Positions 17,300-26,939 are shown, counted from the first letter of the stretch. The stretch: 64,000 nucleotides of DNA from Aliterella atlantica CENA595 (GCF_000952155.1 NZ_JYON01000009.1:1-64000); one strand, 5' to 3'. Numbers and translations: made by a program. The notes: generated by a model from the letters alone, not told the origin.

Positions 17300-18643
17300 T
17301 TATCTGGCTAAGTTTCTAAATCGGGTAAACTGCGGGTCAAATAATAGTTTAACGTTTCCTGTCGGACCATTTCTATGTTTGGCAGCAATGATTTCAGTAA
17401 TACCGCGATCTGGAGAATCGGCGTTGTAGTAGTCGTCTCGATAAATCATCAATACCAAATCTGAATCTTGTTCTAATGAGCCAGATTCGCGCAAATCTGA
17501 AAGTAAAGGACGCTTATTAGTCCGAGATTCTACAGCGCGACTAAGCTGAGATAAGGCAATCACCGGAACTTTTAACTCGCGGGCTAAACCTTTGAGGCTG
17601 CGCGTGATTTTGGATAACTCTTGCACGCGGTTGTCGCTACTGCTACCTTCCATCAACTGCAAGTAATCGATCATAATTAGCGCTAGTTCGTTGCCTCTTT
17701 CTGCTTGCAAACGCCTAGCTTGACTCCGCATTTCCATTACTGTCATATTTGCCGTATCGTCTATATAGATCGGCAGTTCTGACAAGTTGCCAAAGGCTCG
17801 ACTTAAGTGTTCCCACTCATTTTGACTGATCCGCCCCGATCGCATTCTTTGACTTTCGATTCCGGCTTCGCTAGCTAGCAAGCGCTGTACTAACTGTTCT
17901 TTAGACATTTCTAAGCTAAATACAGCCACAGGCTTTTTGTAGCGATTAGCAATATTACGGGCAATATTTAAAGTTAGAGCAGTTTTGCCCATTGCTGGAC
18001 GAGCGGCAACAATAATTAAGTCCGATCGCTGGAAACCACCTGTAAGCGCGTCTAAATCGTAGAAATCTGACAAAAGCCCTGGTAATGCCTGTTCGCGATC
18101 GCGGTTTTCTAAGTCCTGAAATGTATCGATCAATGTGTCAGAAATCGCAATCAAACCTTGCTGGGGACGATCTTGAGTAATATTAAAAACTTTTTGTTCT
18201 GCTCCGTCTAGCACAATTGGCAGTTCTGTTTCTGTCTGATAGCCAAGTTGGACAATTTCATTACCAGCAGTAATTAGCTTGCGCCGCAGGTATTTATCCA
18301 TTACCAGCGCTGCTAAAGCATCAATATTTACTGCCGATACGGTGCGATCTACTAATTGGACTAACTTACTTTTGCCGCCAACTTTTGCTAATAAATCATG
18401 GTCAGTCAACCAAGCTGTGATGCTAAGTAAATCTGTAGGCTTACCTTGACTGTTGAGTTTTAACGCTGCTTGATAAATTTCTTTGTGAGCGCTGATATAA
18501 AAGGCATCAGCTGTGAGGCGATCGCTAACGCGGCTAATAGCTTCAGGATCTAGCAAAATGCCGCCCAAAATTGCCTCTTCCGCTTCAATATTTTGGGGAG
18601 GGAGGCGATCGCCCAAGCCTTGAAAATTGAGTTGTTCCAACAT
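17300..18643 (-). CDS. dnaB: Replicative DNA helicase DnaB
   Basis: The 447-residue protein has the DnaB N-terminal helical domain (PPQNIEAEEAILGGILLDPEAI) and a RecA-like motor. The motor has Walker A ARPAMGKTA, Walker B LIMIDYLQLM, and the H4 region ELKVPVIALSQLSR with KRPLLSDLRESGSLEQDSD. It unwinds DNA at the fork as a hexamer. Many cyanobacterial dnaB genes carry an intein; this one does not, since the conserved blocks are contiguous. It follows rplI by 66 bases on the same strand, a common arrangement. Confidence 0.98.
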   Translation of the reverse strand: MLEQLNFQGLGDRLPPQNIEAEEAILGGILLDPEAISRVSDRLTADAFYISAHKEIYQAALKLNSQGKPTDLLSITAWLTDHDLLAKVGGKSKLVQLVDRTVSAVNIDALAALVMDKYLRRKLITAGNEIVQLGYQTETELPIVLDGAEQKVFNITQDRPQQGLIAISDTLIDTFQDLENRDREQALPGLLSDFYDLDALTGGFQRSDLIIVAARPAMGKTALTLNIARNIANRYKKPVAVFSLEMSKEQLVQRLLASEAGIESQRMRSGRISQNEWEHLSRAFGNLSELPIYIDDTANMTVMEMRSQARRLQAERGNELALIMIDYLQLMEGSSSDNRVQELSKITRSLKGLARELKVPVIALSQLSRAVESRTNKRPLLSDLRESGSLEQDSDLVLMIYRDDYYNADSPDRGITEIIAAKHRNGPTGNVKLLFDPQFTRFRNLAR

Positions 18644-18709
18644 AAATCAAAAAAGCTAAGAGCGAGGAGCTATTAGCTATCATAAACTACTAATTCATAG
18701 GCAGTGGAG

Positions 18710-19168
18710 TTATTCAGCTACTACTTGAATATCTACGGTGGCAGTAACTTCAGGGTGTAATTTGACTTCAGCTTTGTAAGTACCTGTTTTGCTGATATCT
18801 GGAAGCGTAATGCCGCGTCTATCTACTTCTTGGTTGATTGCGCCTTGAATTAAGGCTGCAACTTCCCGATCTGTGACTGTACCAAAAATTGCTTCGCCTT
18901 CGCCGACTTGCTTGGCTATTGTAAAGCTGCCAACTTTTTCTAAATTAGCTTTGAGGGTTTCTGCTTGGGCTTTGAGTTCGGCTTGGCGCTGACGTTCCTG
19001 CTCTTTGCGACGTTCGGCTTGTTTGAGAATACCAGGAGTAGCGCGAACGGCTAACTTTTGGGGAATCAAATAATTACGGGCATAGCCAGGAGCGACTTCT
19101 ACTAGATCGCCTAGTCTTCCCAGTTTGCTGATATCTTTGTTTAAAACTAATTGTACGCGCTTAGACAT
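18710..19168 (-). CDS. rplI: 50S ribosomal protein L9
   Basis: The 152-residue protein has the L9 N-terminal globular domain with [20 protein letters not shown], a long central helix ([20 protein letters not shown]) and the C-terminal domain ending in [15 protein letters not shown]. It binds domain V of 23S rRNA and helps keep frame and fidelity. Length is normal. It is the first gene of the rplI-dnaB pair, preceded by a palindromic repeat that ends the neighbouring hydrolase gene. Confidence 0.97.
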   Translation of the reverse strand: MSKRVQLVLNKDISKLGRLGDLVEVAPGYARNYLIPQKLAVRATPGILKQAERRKEQERQRQAELKAQAETLKANLEKVGSFTIAKQVGEGEAIFGTVTDREVAALIQGAINQEVDRRGITLPDISKTGTYKAEVKLHPEVTATVDIQVVAE

Positions 19169-19293
19169 AATCTTTCCTATTGAAATTCAACTATCTGGGT
19201 TTAACCCGTCAGGATCTAGCAAGTGATATGAACGAACATACGATTTTACCTAAATATAGGGTGCGATCGCAACTATGTTCTAGGGCAATCTTC

Positions 19294-19323
19294 TAGGGTG
19301 TGTTGCCTTGCAACGCGCCCCTA
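19294..19323. repeat. Palindromic repeat, AGGGTG family, copy 3
   Basis: Arms TAGGGTGTGTTGC and GCAACGCGCCCCTA pair around CTT with one bulge. The right arm contains the TAG stop of the hydrolase gene (19321-19323, minus strand), so the repeat forms the end of that transcript and is a likely terminator. Confidence 0.7.
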
Positions 19324-20778
19324 AGCTAGCGGGAAGCCAGCAGCCAAAATCCAACCAAATAACAGCGCACTAGCAAGCGCCGAAACCCATGCCCTATCTA
19401 TTAACGCAACTACTAACGAGAGAACGGCAATCAAAGGCGGAAATAGAGGCAAGAGGAGAAACATAAAGCCTAATTGGGGCAAATAGTTCAAAGTTAATAG
19501 AAAGCCGCCAATTAAAATTGCACTTTGAGCAAACCACCAGCCAAATCGTTCGCCTCTACTTGTTTGCTGTTGGGCGATACCAGATGCTAAAAACCAAGGC
19601 AAACAAGCAACAGCTAAGGGCAACCAGAGTTTGAATCGAGTGGGAATTAGCCACCATTGCAGCCAAACAACTTGTGCCATTGCTCCAAATGCAAGCCACA
19701 ACAGCACGAATAGTCCCAAACCTAATCCTAGAGAGCGAAAAGTAGGACGCGGAAAACGCGCTAAAAATGCTAGCCAAGTGCTACCAGCAAACAAAAACCA
19801 AAGTCCAACTGCTCCGCCTACTTGCACTCCAGCTAAACTTTCTAGTTCGATGCTGCGATTTAAGACGGTTAAACTAATTGTGCCAATTATAGGTGCGATC
19901 GCAAGTCCAACCCAACGCCGCGCGGGAGGCACTTTTTTTAGATAAGATTTGTTCCAACTAGCAATACTTGGCGCTATTGCTGCTATTAACAGCAACCAAC
20001 TAACTAAATGCAACCCATACCAAGCCATGCGGCGATCGCGGTAATTACTAGAATTGGATTGATTGAAGGTATTATTGAGCCAACCTAGGGCAGCTTGGGC
20101 AGAGCGATCGCTAAATAAAATAGTGATGTGTTCTACATTTGGCACTACGACTAATTCTCGTGCAGTTCCAGAGGCAAAGTTAGAATTATTACCGCCAGCA
20201 GCAGCTAGCAATTTTTGAGCATTGGAGATAAATCTGCCTTCCCAACTACCTGCTTGTAGTTGTAAGTTGCGCGGTACTTGCGGGGAGACTTTCGCACCTG
20301 TGGGTGAAACAGCAATTGTAGCTGCGAAGCGCTGAGGTTGCTTTATTGCCGCAGACATAACAACACCGCTACCCATTGAGTGTCCTAACAGTGCTAGACG
20401 AGTGCGATCGATTTCTGGCTGTTCTAGCAAAGCAGATAACGCTACATTCAAGTTCTGCTGCAAATCGAATCTTTGTAATGGATTGGGATTTGCGCCATGT
20501 CCATTAAAGTCCCACAGCATCACGCCATAGCCTGCTTTTGCCAATACGTAAGCATAACCTAGCATTAACTGCTTAGAACCTGCGTATCCGTGAGCTATCA
20601 GAACGCCAGGGATAGCTTGTGATTGTTGGGGGGCGACATATACTAAGGGAATGCGATCGCGCTCTAGAGTGCGTATTACTAGCCCCGTTCGTGCTGCAGC
20701 AATTCCCCACCAAGATAGCGCTATTAATATGATTGATAGCAGTAGTAGCAATTTTTTCGGGCGTGGCAACAAAGTCAA
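19321..20778 (-). CDS. Alpha/beta hydrolase fused to a polytopic membrane domain
   Basis: The 485-residue protein has an N-terminal membrane anchor (KKLLLLLSIILIALSWWGI). An alpha/beta hydrolase domain of about residues 50-235 follows, with GVLIAHGYAGSKQ (oxyanion hole), the nucleophile elbow GHSMGS and a histidine in VEHITILF. The C-terminal 240 residues hold six or more hydrophobic helices. The enzyme part probably faces one side of the membrane and acts as a lipase or esterase of unknown substrate. Fusion to a multi-helix domain is less common than the stand-alone hydrolase. The 3' end is formed by a palindromic repeat. Confidence 0.82.
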   Translation of the reverse strand: MTLLPRPKKLLLLLSIILIALSWWGIAAARTGLVIRTLERDRIPLVYVAPQQSQAIPGVLIAHGYAGSKQLMLGYAYVLAKAGYGVMLWDFNGHGANPNPLQRFDLQQNLNVALSALLEQPEIDRTRLALLGHSMGSGVVMSAAIKQPQRFAATIAVSPTGAKVSPQVPRNLQLQAGSWEGRFISNAQKLLAAAGGNNSNFASGTARELVVVPNVEHITILFSDRSAQAALGWLNNTFNQSNSSNYRDRRMAWYGLHLVSWLLLIAAIAPSIASWNKSYLKKVPPARRWVGLAIAPIIGTISLTVLNRSIELESLAGVQVGGAVGLWFLFAGSTWLAFLARFPRPTFRSLGLGLGLFVLLWLAFGAMAQVVWLQWWLIPTRFKLWLPLAVACLPWFLASGIAQQQTSRGERFGWWFAQSAILIGGFLLTLNYLPQLGFMFLLLPLFPPLIAVLSLVVALIDRAWVSALASALLFGWILAAGFPLA

Positions 20779-20882
20779 CTTATCTATTTAGAAATACACT
20801 TGTCTTCAGGATAAGCGATCGCAACTACTAAGTTAATTTCATAATTTATTTAATAGCATTCAATAACTACCTATATAAAGCT

Positions 20883-21446
20883 ATGATTCAGATAAATAAA
20901 AAACTCACTCTTGCAGAGTTTTTGGCTTTACCAGTATGTGATGTAGCGAATGAATTTATTGAAGGACAAGTAGTAACAAAAGTGTTACCGAAAAGATTTC
21001 ATGCTGGTGTTCAAAAAGCTTTACTCATTCTTATAGATATTTGGGCTAAAAATCGGGGTCATCTATATTCAGAATGGGCAGTGCTGTTAAAACGTAATAA
21101 TGCAGACTGGGTTCCTGTCCCAGACATAACTTATGTATCATACAATCGCCTTGCTGCTGACTGGATTGAAGACACAGCTTGTCCAGTTGCACCCGAACTT
21201 GTAATCGAAATCATTTCACCAGGGCAAACTTTTGGGGAATTAAACCAAAAAGCTACAGATTATTTAGCAGCCGGAGTTTTACGCGTTTGGATAGTTGATT
21301 CCCAAGCACGTAGCGTTACTATTTTTTATCCTGATGCTCCTCCGCGCACTTATACAAAGTCAACTCCTATAACTGACTCAATTTTTGTAGGGTTAGAACT
21401 TACTCCCCAGCAAATTTTTCAACTGGCTGGACTACCTAATAAATAA
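20883..21446 (+). CDS. Uma2 family (DUF820) putative endonuclease
   Basis: The 187-residue protein has the Uma2/DUF820 pattern: LTLAEFLALP, NEFIEGQVV, a PDITYV strand, and the restriction-endonuclease-like core ELVIEIISPGQ followed by KATDYLAAGVLRVWIVD, which supplies the E-x-K type site. The family is heavily expanded in cyanobacteria, often as isolated genes; its biological role is not settled and mobile or nuclease roles are proposed. The ATG at 20883 begins MIQINKKLTLAEFL, as usual. The upstream 100 bases are AT-rich. Confidence 0.88.
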   Translation: MIQINKKLTLAEFLALPVCDVANEFIEGQVVTKVLPKRFHAGVQKALLILIDIWAKNRGHLYSEWAVLLKRNNADWVPVPDITYVSYNRLAADWIEDTACPVAPELVIEIISPGQTFGELNQKATDYLAAGVLRVWIVDSQARSVTIFYPDAPPRTYTKSTPITDSIFVGLELTPQQIFQLAGLPNK

Positions 21447-21799
21447 CACTAATTCGTAATGAAGGCGGAAAGGTAAAAATGATAATTTTAGAACTAACTA
21501 AGATTAATCATCAAAGATTTACTCCAATTCATGACGTTGAAGTTTACATATTTGCGTAGATAATTATTGTTACTGTTTAATAGCGATCTACTGCTGTTAA
21601 AATGTTAATAAAATTTGTAAGTAATATTACATAATTTGAATTATTTGATATGTCTGAAAATAGAACTAAAGTAGGAACATTACTAAAAACGATCGCTGTA
21701 AATTAGGGATAGAAGTCAGTCGAGCAATTTTTATCAATTGCCAGGCAAAGATTGAGATTTAAAGATTTTCTATTTCTCTAAATAGCAGGGAGTTTGAGT
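21447..21799. other. Intergenic region, AT-rich
   Basis: About 350 bases with no coding frame, RNA gene or clear repeat. The last 15 bases hold AGGGAG (21787-21792), the ribosome binding site of the next gene. Confidence 0.4.
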
Positions 21800-22255
21800 A
21801 TGAAACCAGGACAGTATTTTGCTTTAATTGTGGGCGGGATGTTTACACTTGTTGGCGTGATGGGATTTATTCATGCATTTGTTCAACAACCAGCAGCTAC
21901 ACCTGATGAGGCTGGTCTTGCATTTACGACCGGATACGGTTATTTGTTAGGATTATTCCCTATCAATGTCTTGCACAATATCGTTCATCTTTCGGTAGGT
22001 GTTCTAGGACTTGCTGCATCCTCTTCGCTGGGTAGCGCCCGTCTTTATAGCGGTGGATTAGCAATTTTCTATGGCTTGCTAAGTGTGATGGGACTTTTTC
22101 CGCCTACCCAATCAACTTTGGGCTTTATTCCCATTTTTGGTAATGATGTTTGGTTACACGCAATTACTGCAGCGATCGCTATTTACTTTGGTTTTATCGC
22201 TACGCCAGATTTGTTAGAACTACGCACAGGAAAAACTACTGGCAGCGAAGGTTAA
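21800..22255 (+). CDS. DUF4383 membrane protein
   Basis: A protein of about 151 residues with four hydrophobic helices: YFALIVGGMFTLVGVMGF, NIVHLSVGVLGLAA, YSGGLAIFYGLLSVMGLF and WLHAITAAIAIYFGFI. The conserved NVLHNIVHLSVG and NDVWLHAITA histidine-containing segments define DUF4383, a family of small membrane proteins of unknown function often induced by stress. The start is the ATG at 21800, placed seven bases after AGGGAG; a TTG at 21794 is too close to that site. A hairpin follows at 22266-22307. Confidence 0.85.
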   Translation: MKPGQYFALIVGGMFTLVGVMGFIHAFVQQPAATPDEAGLAFTTGYGYLLGLFPINVLHNIVHLSVGVLGLAASSSLGSARLYSGGLAIFYGLLSVMGLFPPTQSTLGFIPIFGNDVWLHAITAAIAIYFGFIATPDLLELRTGKTTGSEG

Positions 22256-22265
22256 AACAAATTAT

Positions 22266-22307
22266 ATTGAAGCTGGGTTAGTTAGTTTGAGCCTGCCCAG
22301 TTTCAAT
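22266..22307 (+). terminator. Hairpin after the DUF4383 gene
   Basis: ATTGAAGCTGGG (22266-22277) pairs with CCCAGTTTCAAT (22296-22307) with one G-T pair. It begins 11 bases after the stop codon. The loop is 18 bases and no clean T-run follows, so termination is likely but not certain. Confidence 0.5.
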
Positions 22308-22356
22308 AATTTCAAGTTATTTATCTTAGCTTGTTTAAAGTTTTTATTTCAAATAA

Positions 22357-22599
22357 TTAAGTCACAACTTTATTGGTCATTTTTTGTAAATCTGGTCTTG
22401 CTTCCGGTAAAATTGCGCCTGCAACTGGGCAAACTTGAAAACAAATACCGCAATTTATACAAGTAGAAAAATCAATCCAGTTCCAGGTTTCTATACCCTT
22501 AGCATTCTTGCCATTACCAGGATAAATGCAAGCAATAGGGCAAGCATCGACACAATCAGCAAAGCCTTCACATATATCAGTAACAATTGTGTATGACAT
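22357..22599 (-). CDS. Bacterial-type ferredoxin with two Fe-S cluster motifs
   Basis: An 80-residue protein with cysteines at 10, 16, 20 and 24 in an ADCVDACPIACI region, and a second set in CINCGICFQVCP, the classical CxxCxxCxxxCP motif. The N-terminal spacing C-x5-C-x3-CP resembles 7Fe or 8Fe ferredoxins in which one cluster is altered. The linker GNGKNAKGIETWNWIDFSTC is typical of a small cyanobacterial ferredoxin group. It should transfer low-potential electrons in the cytoplasm; partners are unknown. An AT-rich region with no strong ribosome binding site precedes it. Confidence 0.88.
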   Translation of the reverse strand: MSYTIVTDICEGFADCVDACPIACIYPGNGKNAKGIETWNWIDFSTCINCGICFQVCPVAGAILPEARPDLQKMTNKVVT

Positions 22600-22717
22600 A
22601 TCTTCACACCCTTAATTATTCAAAATACTTATACTTCTCTTCGTCGTTAACTGTTTTAATAACAATTTTTGAACGATCTAATAGTGAGTAGATATTATTC
22701 ATCAAACTACGAGCAAA

Positions 22718-23326
22718 TTATCTAACGCGCTTTTTTGCAAATTCGTGTTTAATGGTTTCTATGTCGGTATAACAGTCAGCAACACTCAGTATCTCGTCAT
22801 TCAATATGCCCGAATTTACTACTTCAACTTGGATTCCCTTATAAGAAACAGTGTTAACCGCATACATAAGTTCTTCATCTGCGCCTAGTAGAACTAAAGC
22901 ATCGCAATACTTTGATATTGTCAACATATCAACGGCTATCTCAACATCTAAATTTGCTTTTTTGGAACCATCTGAACGTTGAATTAATTCTTTTGTAATC
23001 ACGCGGTAGCCTTGATGACGCATTTGGTGTATAAATATCTGCTGCTTTCTGTTGGTGAAATCAGTAGCTATGTAGAAATAAGCCCGCAGCAATTTACGTT
23101 TTTTTGTCAAACAACTAAGTAATTTGTTGTAGTCAATTTCAATATTGAGATGCGTTGCTGCAGCAAATAAACTTGAGCTATTAATAAAAACTGCTACGCG
23201 TTCTTGAGAGCGATCGCCAAGGTTTATTTCTTCATTATTTGGCAAATACGATTGCTTGAATGTTTGCTGTTGCCTTAAATTACCTATTTTGTCACTTTGT
23301 TTTTGAGGACGTGGAAGTAATTGCAT
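22718..23326 (-). CDS. LabA-like NYN domain protein with altered acidic residues
   Basis: The 202-residue protein has a basic 40-residue tail and then an NYN (DUF88, PIN-like) domain. VAVFINSSSLFAAATHLNIEIDY replaces the usual FIDG start, KANLDVEIAVDM is retained, and LGADEELMYAVNTVSYKG matches the SGDGDL region. LabA-type NYN proteins in cyanobacteria influence circadian output, and NYN domains are often ribonucleases. Here the first conserved aspartate is asparagine (residue 49) and another is glutamate (residue 152), so metal binding may be weakened. The gene is isolated, with a long AT-rich upstream region. Confidence 0.82.
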   Translation of the reverse strand: MQLLPRPQKQSDKIGNLRQQQTFKQSYLPNNEEINLGDRSQERVAVFINSSSLFAAATHLNIEIDYNKLLSCLTKKRKLLRAYFYIATDFTNRKQQIFIHQMRHQGYRVITKELIQRSDGSKKANLDVEIAVDMLTISKYCDALVLLGADEELMYAVNTVSYKGIQVEVVNSGILNDEILSVADCYTDIETIKHEFAKKRVR

Positions 23327-23797
23327 ATGTAATCAGATATTTTAATAGTATTCACTTTAATTAAATAAGTTTAAATTTGCACAGAAGACTAAAGTTTATC
23401 AATTCCAAAATTATGTAAACTATAGTATTGCGCCACCAAATCTTTATTATTTAGTTTTTAGAAAAAGTTGTTTGCTAATTAAGCAATCGTCAAAAGGATA
23501 TAAAATAAGATAGATACCAATTCTCCCTATATGGATTAATAGTTTCTAAATTACTTACTATTACTGTGACTATTAACTGCCAAATGTAAGAGATGAGTAT
23601 TAATATTTATAGTAGTTGCCTATACAAATAAAAAATATAGAATAAGCTAAAACTCATAGCCTATACAGCGTCTACAAAACTCGCTAGTGCAACAAGCGCA
23701 GTTTTACATCTGCTGTTCTGGTGCTACAAGTCGGCAAAGCCGCTTTGGGCGTACTGCCTCGTTCATCTGCGTGCATCAGCGTTCGTTCTATCACCAC
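23327..23797. other. Intergenic region with a degenerate repeat-like segment
   Basis: About 470 bases without a supported gene. From 23327 to 23650 it is very AT-rich. From about 23680 to 23795 it changes to a more GC-rich stretch; on the minus strand it reads like the GATGCACGCAGATGAACG family of decayed repeats seen between genes of many bacteria. No RNA gene was recognised. Confidence 0.4.
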
Positions 23798-24574
23798 CTA
23801 AAACCGATCCTTCATTCCCCGCAGCCTAGCAAAAGTCTGAACAGGATCTTGACTATTAACAGCCACTTGCAAATTCGGCTGATTCCAGCGCAGAAAAGGA
23901 TTAGTACGCTTTTCCAAACCTAATGTAGAAGGAACAGTTGCTACGTCGCGACTGCGCAGAGTCTTAACCTCACTAAAACGCGATCGCAAATCAGCATTGT
24001 CACCATCTACAGTTAAGGCAAATTGCAGATTTGAGAGCGTATATTCATGGGCGCACCATACCCGCGTATCATCTGGTAAGGCTTGCAATTTAGTTAAAGA
24101 CTCTAACATTTGCGTCGGCGAACCTTCAAATAATCGCCCGCAACCGCCAGCAAACAAAGTATCGCCACAGAATAATTCTCCTGGTTCTGCGGCTGTATTA
24201 GGAGCAAAATAGTAAGCTATATGAGCGCGAGTATGTCCAGGAACGAAATAGACAACGCCAGTACGATCGCCAAATGTGACGCGATCGCCTTCTTGCAAAA
24301 ACACTTGCTGTCCTGGAATTCTGCCGCGATCTTCTGCGCCACCATACACTACAACATTATCAAAGCTTTGCAGCAATTGTTGATTGCCGCCGACATGATC
24401 GTGGTGATGGTGGGTATTAAAAATTGCCACTAATCGCGCATCAAGCGATCGCAGTTTTTGCAACACTGGCTGCGCTACCGCCGGATCGACAACAGCAGCA
24501 ATATTTTCCTTTTGTTCGTGCAGCAAGAAAATGTAATTATCGCTAAGTGCTGGAATCCGAATTACCTGCATCAA
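23798..24574 (-). CDS. gloB: Hydroxyacylglutathione hydrolase (glyoxalase II)
   Basis: The 258-residue metallo-beta-lactamase-fold protein has the dinuclear metal motif THHHHDH (residues about 54-60). It also has [28 protein letters not shown] and the substrate-binding C-terminal segment with [11 protein letters not shown] and KRTNPFLRW. It hydrolyses S-lactoylglutathione to lactate and glutathione, the second step of methylglyoxal detoxification. Length and order of motifs are normal. It follows a small membrane-protein gene by 7 bases on the same strand, so the two are probably co-transcribed. Confidence 0.96.
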   Translation of the reverse strand: MMQVIRIPALSDNYIFLLHEQKENIAAVVDPAVAQPVLQKLRSLDARLVAIFNTHHHHDHVGGNQQLLQSFDNVVVYGGAEDRGRIPGQQVFLQEGDRVTFGDRTGVVYFVPGHTRAHIAYYFAPNTAAEPGELFCGDTLFAGGCGRLFEGSPTQMLESLTKLQALPDDTRVWCAHEYTLSNLQFALTVDGDNADLRSRFSEVKTLRSRDVATVPSTLGLEKRTNPFLRWNQPNLQVAVNSQDPVQTFARLRGMKDRF

Positions 24575-24581
24575 CTTCTCC

Positions 24582-24953
24582 CTATTGCCAAGAATCTAAA
24601 TCTAAAGATGCAAATCCTTTTTGTTCTACATAAGTCAACATACTGCCTAACTGATACCAAACTAGGATGCCAATAAACAAAGTTAAAGGTACAGCAGCAG
24701 CATAAGCAAGCCAACCTGGAAATCCAAACACTTCCAAACCAGCAGCTAAGAACATTAAAATCCCAGCGTTGATTCCCAAAAAAGGCACGATCAATTGTCC
24801 TGTGGGTAACTTAGCTACAGCCGCCTCCGCGCGATCGCTCGACCATTTTGCCACAATTTGTTTCAGCGTCGCCGCAAAGGCAGATCCAGAAGTCAAAGAT
24901 ATAAATAAACCTGCAAATACTAGAAAGTAAGGTGGGGTGAAATAGTAAGACAT
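24582..24953 (-). CDS. Small membrane protein, conserved in cyanobacteria
   Basis: A 123-residue protein with three hydrophobic helices: [44 protein letters not shown] and [23 protein letters not shown]. The C-terminus is acidic (DLDSWQ). I recognise no functional motif. It is the first gene of a two-gene unit with gloB (7 bases apart). A role linked to glyoxalase II would only be a guess from position. Confidence 0.75.
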   Translation of the reverse strand: MSYYFTPPYFLVFAGLFISLTSGSAFAATLKQIVAKWSSDRAEAAVAKLPTGQLIVPFLGINAGILMFLAAGLEVFGFPGWLAYAAAVPLTLFIGILVWYQLGSMLTYVEQKGFASLDLDSWQ

Positions 24954-25017
24954 TTTTTTAAATTCTAAATTTGGTACTACTTCAACTATAAATTAATATT
25001 GTTACATTTCTTAACTA

Positions 25018-25047
25018 AAAAGGGGAAGATGATTTGCTTCCCCTTTT
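25018..25047 (-). terminator. Intrinsic terminator of the AarF/UbiB kinase gene
   Basis: AAAAGGGGAAG (25018-25028) pairs perfectly with CTTCCCCTTTT (25037-25047) around an 8-base loop. Read on the minus strand it lies 2 bases after the stop codon and ends in TTTTT, the form of a strong rho-independent terminator. Confidence 0.9.
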
Positions 25048-25049
25048 CC

Positions 25050-26759
25050 TTACTTATCTTGTCTAGCAGCAAAGGCGTTTAAAGCCGGAAATAAAGCTGC
25101 TGTGCGTTCTTTAGACAATTCTCCGATCGCACCAAAGGCTACAGATATTAGCTTTGTAGGCTGCAATTCATCTTTGATTAAATCCCACAACCTTTGTACT
25201 TCCTGTGTGTGCAATCTATCGTCTTCGGTAAAAGCGATCGCAAGTTGCTGTCTGAGAAATTTGCCTTCATCGGAAAGGAGAAACTGCAAACCCATTTGTG
25301 CTGTAGGTAACAAATCGAAGCTATTATCAGCACGAGCGATCGCAATCAAGTTTTCCAGACGTTCCCATTGGAATTTGCCATCTTTAAACAACAAATTCAG
25401 TAGCCGTCTACGTAATTGCGGTGTTTCGCCATTCAACAAGCGCTTGGCTATATATGGATAGGCAACTTCTACGATTTTAAAGTCAGGATTTAAGCTTAAA
25501 GCGATACCTTCTTGCGTCACCAACGAGCGAATGATTAATGCAAACTTCGCTGGAACGCGGAAAGGGTACTCGTACATCAACTCCGAAAAGGAGTCAGTAA
25601 TAGTTTTGAAATTGAGATTGGCGACACTTTCACCAATCGCATTTCCTAGTACCGCTTCTAATGCAGGTGCGATCGGGCGAATATCTGTTCCTGGTGCGAG
25701 AAAGCCTAATTTTACGTAATCTTCTGCTAAATCTGCATATTCGTGATTGACAGAATGCACCAGCGCATCTACTAGAGTTTCTTTCATTTCCTCTGTTAGC
25801 TGATCCATCATCCCGAAGTCGATGTAAGCCATGCGACCATCGAGGGTAGCAAATAAGTTACCTGGATGGGGATCGGCGTGAAAGAATCCATGTTCTAAAA
25901 GCTGTTGCAAGCCAGCAGTTACGCCAATTTCAATAATTGCATCTTGGTCTAACCCTGCTTGTTTGATACTTTGAGTATCTGTAAGCTTGAAGCCATTAAT
26001 CCACTCTAAAGTTAATACGTGGGTGGTTGTATAACGCCAGTAAATTGACGGGACTTTGACGCGTGGATCGTTGCGGAAATTAGTGGCAAATTTTTCCGCG
26101 TTGCGCCCTTCATTGAGATAGTCAATTTCTTCAAATAACTTCGTACCAAATTCGTCTACGATTGTTCTGAGATCGTGACCGAGGTTGAGCGGTAGCCAAG
26201 GAGATAACCAACCTGCTGCCCATCGCATTAAGTACAGGTCAAGACTTAATCCTGGACGTAAGTTAGGACGTTGTACTTTTACTGCTACTTCTTCGCCAGT
26301 ATGCAAACGCGCTTTATATACTTGTCCCAGACTTGCAGCAGCTACAGGTTGAGGAGAGATTTCGCTGTAGATATCTTCTAAAGGACGCTCTAATTCTGTC
26401 TCAATGGTGCGTAGCGCGATCGCATTGTCAAATGGTGGTAGCTGATCTTGCAGCTTAACTAATTCTTCTAAGTAATCTTTTCTGATTAAGTCAGGTCTTG
26501 TCGATAGTGCTTGACCGACTTTGATGAACGTAGGACCGAGGCGAGTCAGAATTTTTCTGATTTGAATTGCACGTTTTGGCTGGTTTTCTGCCGATTTGCC
26601 TAGCCATTCGTCCCACTGCAAGTTAAATATGAATCCAGAAAAATACCAAACTATTGTTATAACTCGTCCTAATACTAACCAGGGACGGAAACGGTAGTAT
26701 TTGGCGATCGCTTTTGGATTGTAACTGCGATTACTTTGAGCAAGTTGATACTGACCCAC
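25050..26759 (-). CDS. ABC1/UbiB (AarF) family atypical kinase
   Basis: The 569-residue protein has the ABC1 hallmarks: KVGQALSTRPDLI (KxGQ motif), the nucleotide loop AAASLGQVYKA in place of a glycine-rich loop, the lysine of VAVKVQRPNL, HADPHPGNLF and the metal-binding YIDFGMM. UbiB-like ATPases support quinone synthesis, and cyanobacterial and plastid members (ABC1K) act in plastoquinone, tocopherol and membrane lipid metabolism. Several paralogs usually exist per genome, so the exact role is open. A strong terminator lies directly after the stop codon. Confidence 0.92.
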   Translation of the reverse strand: MGQYQLAQSNRSYNPKAIAKYYRFRPWLVLGRVITIVWYFSGFIFNLQWDEWLGKSAENQPKRAIQIRKILTRLGPTFIKVGQALSTRPDLIRKDYLEELVKLQDQLPPFDNAIALRTIETELERPLEDIYSEISPQPVAAASLGQVYKARLHTGEEVAVKVQRPNLRPGLSLDLYLMRWAAGWLSPWLPLNLGHDLRTIVDEFGTKLFEEIDYLNEGRNAEKFATNFRNDPRVKVPSIYWRYTTTHVLTLEWINGFKLTDTQSIKQAGLDQDAIIEIGVTAGLQQLLEHGFFHADPHPGNLFATLDGRMAYIDFGMMDQLTEEMKETLVDALVHSVNHEYADLAEDYVKLGFLAPGTDIRPIAPALEAVLGNAIGESVANLNFKTITDSFSELMYEYPFRVPAKFALIIRSLVTQEGIALSLNPDFKIVEVAYPYIAKRLLNGETPQLRRRLLNLLFKDGKFQWERLENLIAIARADNSFDLLPTAQMGLQFLLSDEGKFLRQQLAIAFTEDDRLHTQEVQRLWDLIKDELQPTKLISVAFGAIGELSKERTAALFPALNAFAARQDK

Positions 26760-26939
26760 GCCTCGATCTGCCTCACAAACTGGGAAGTGTACGTTGGATA
26801 CTTTGAAGGATTGCTAACTTTGATTTACAACCTTCGTAGATTTCCTATCACCAGATGGCTTTAGAATAGCTACTTATTTTTATCTTTTTATTAATTATAG
26901 TATTTAAAAGTACAAAGTATTTATAAGAAAAGTAAAGAA

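Noticed and set aside
17300..18643. Intein in dnaB, common in cyanobacteria
   Set aside because: The conserved motor motifs are contiguous and the length is that of an intein-free protein.
23680..23797. Possible gene fragment or RNA in the GC-richer stretch before gloB
   Set aside because: No conserved protein pattern or stable RNA fold was visible; it reads as decayed repeat-like sequence.
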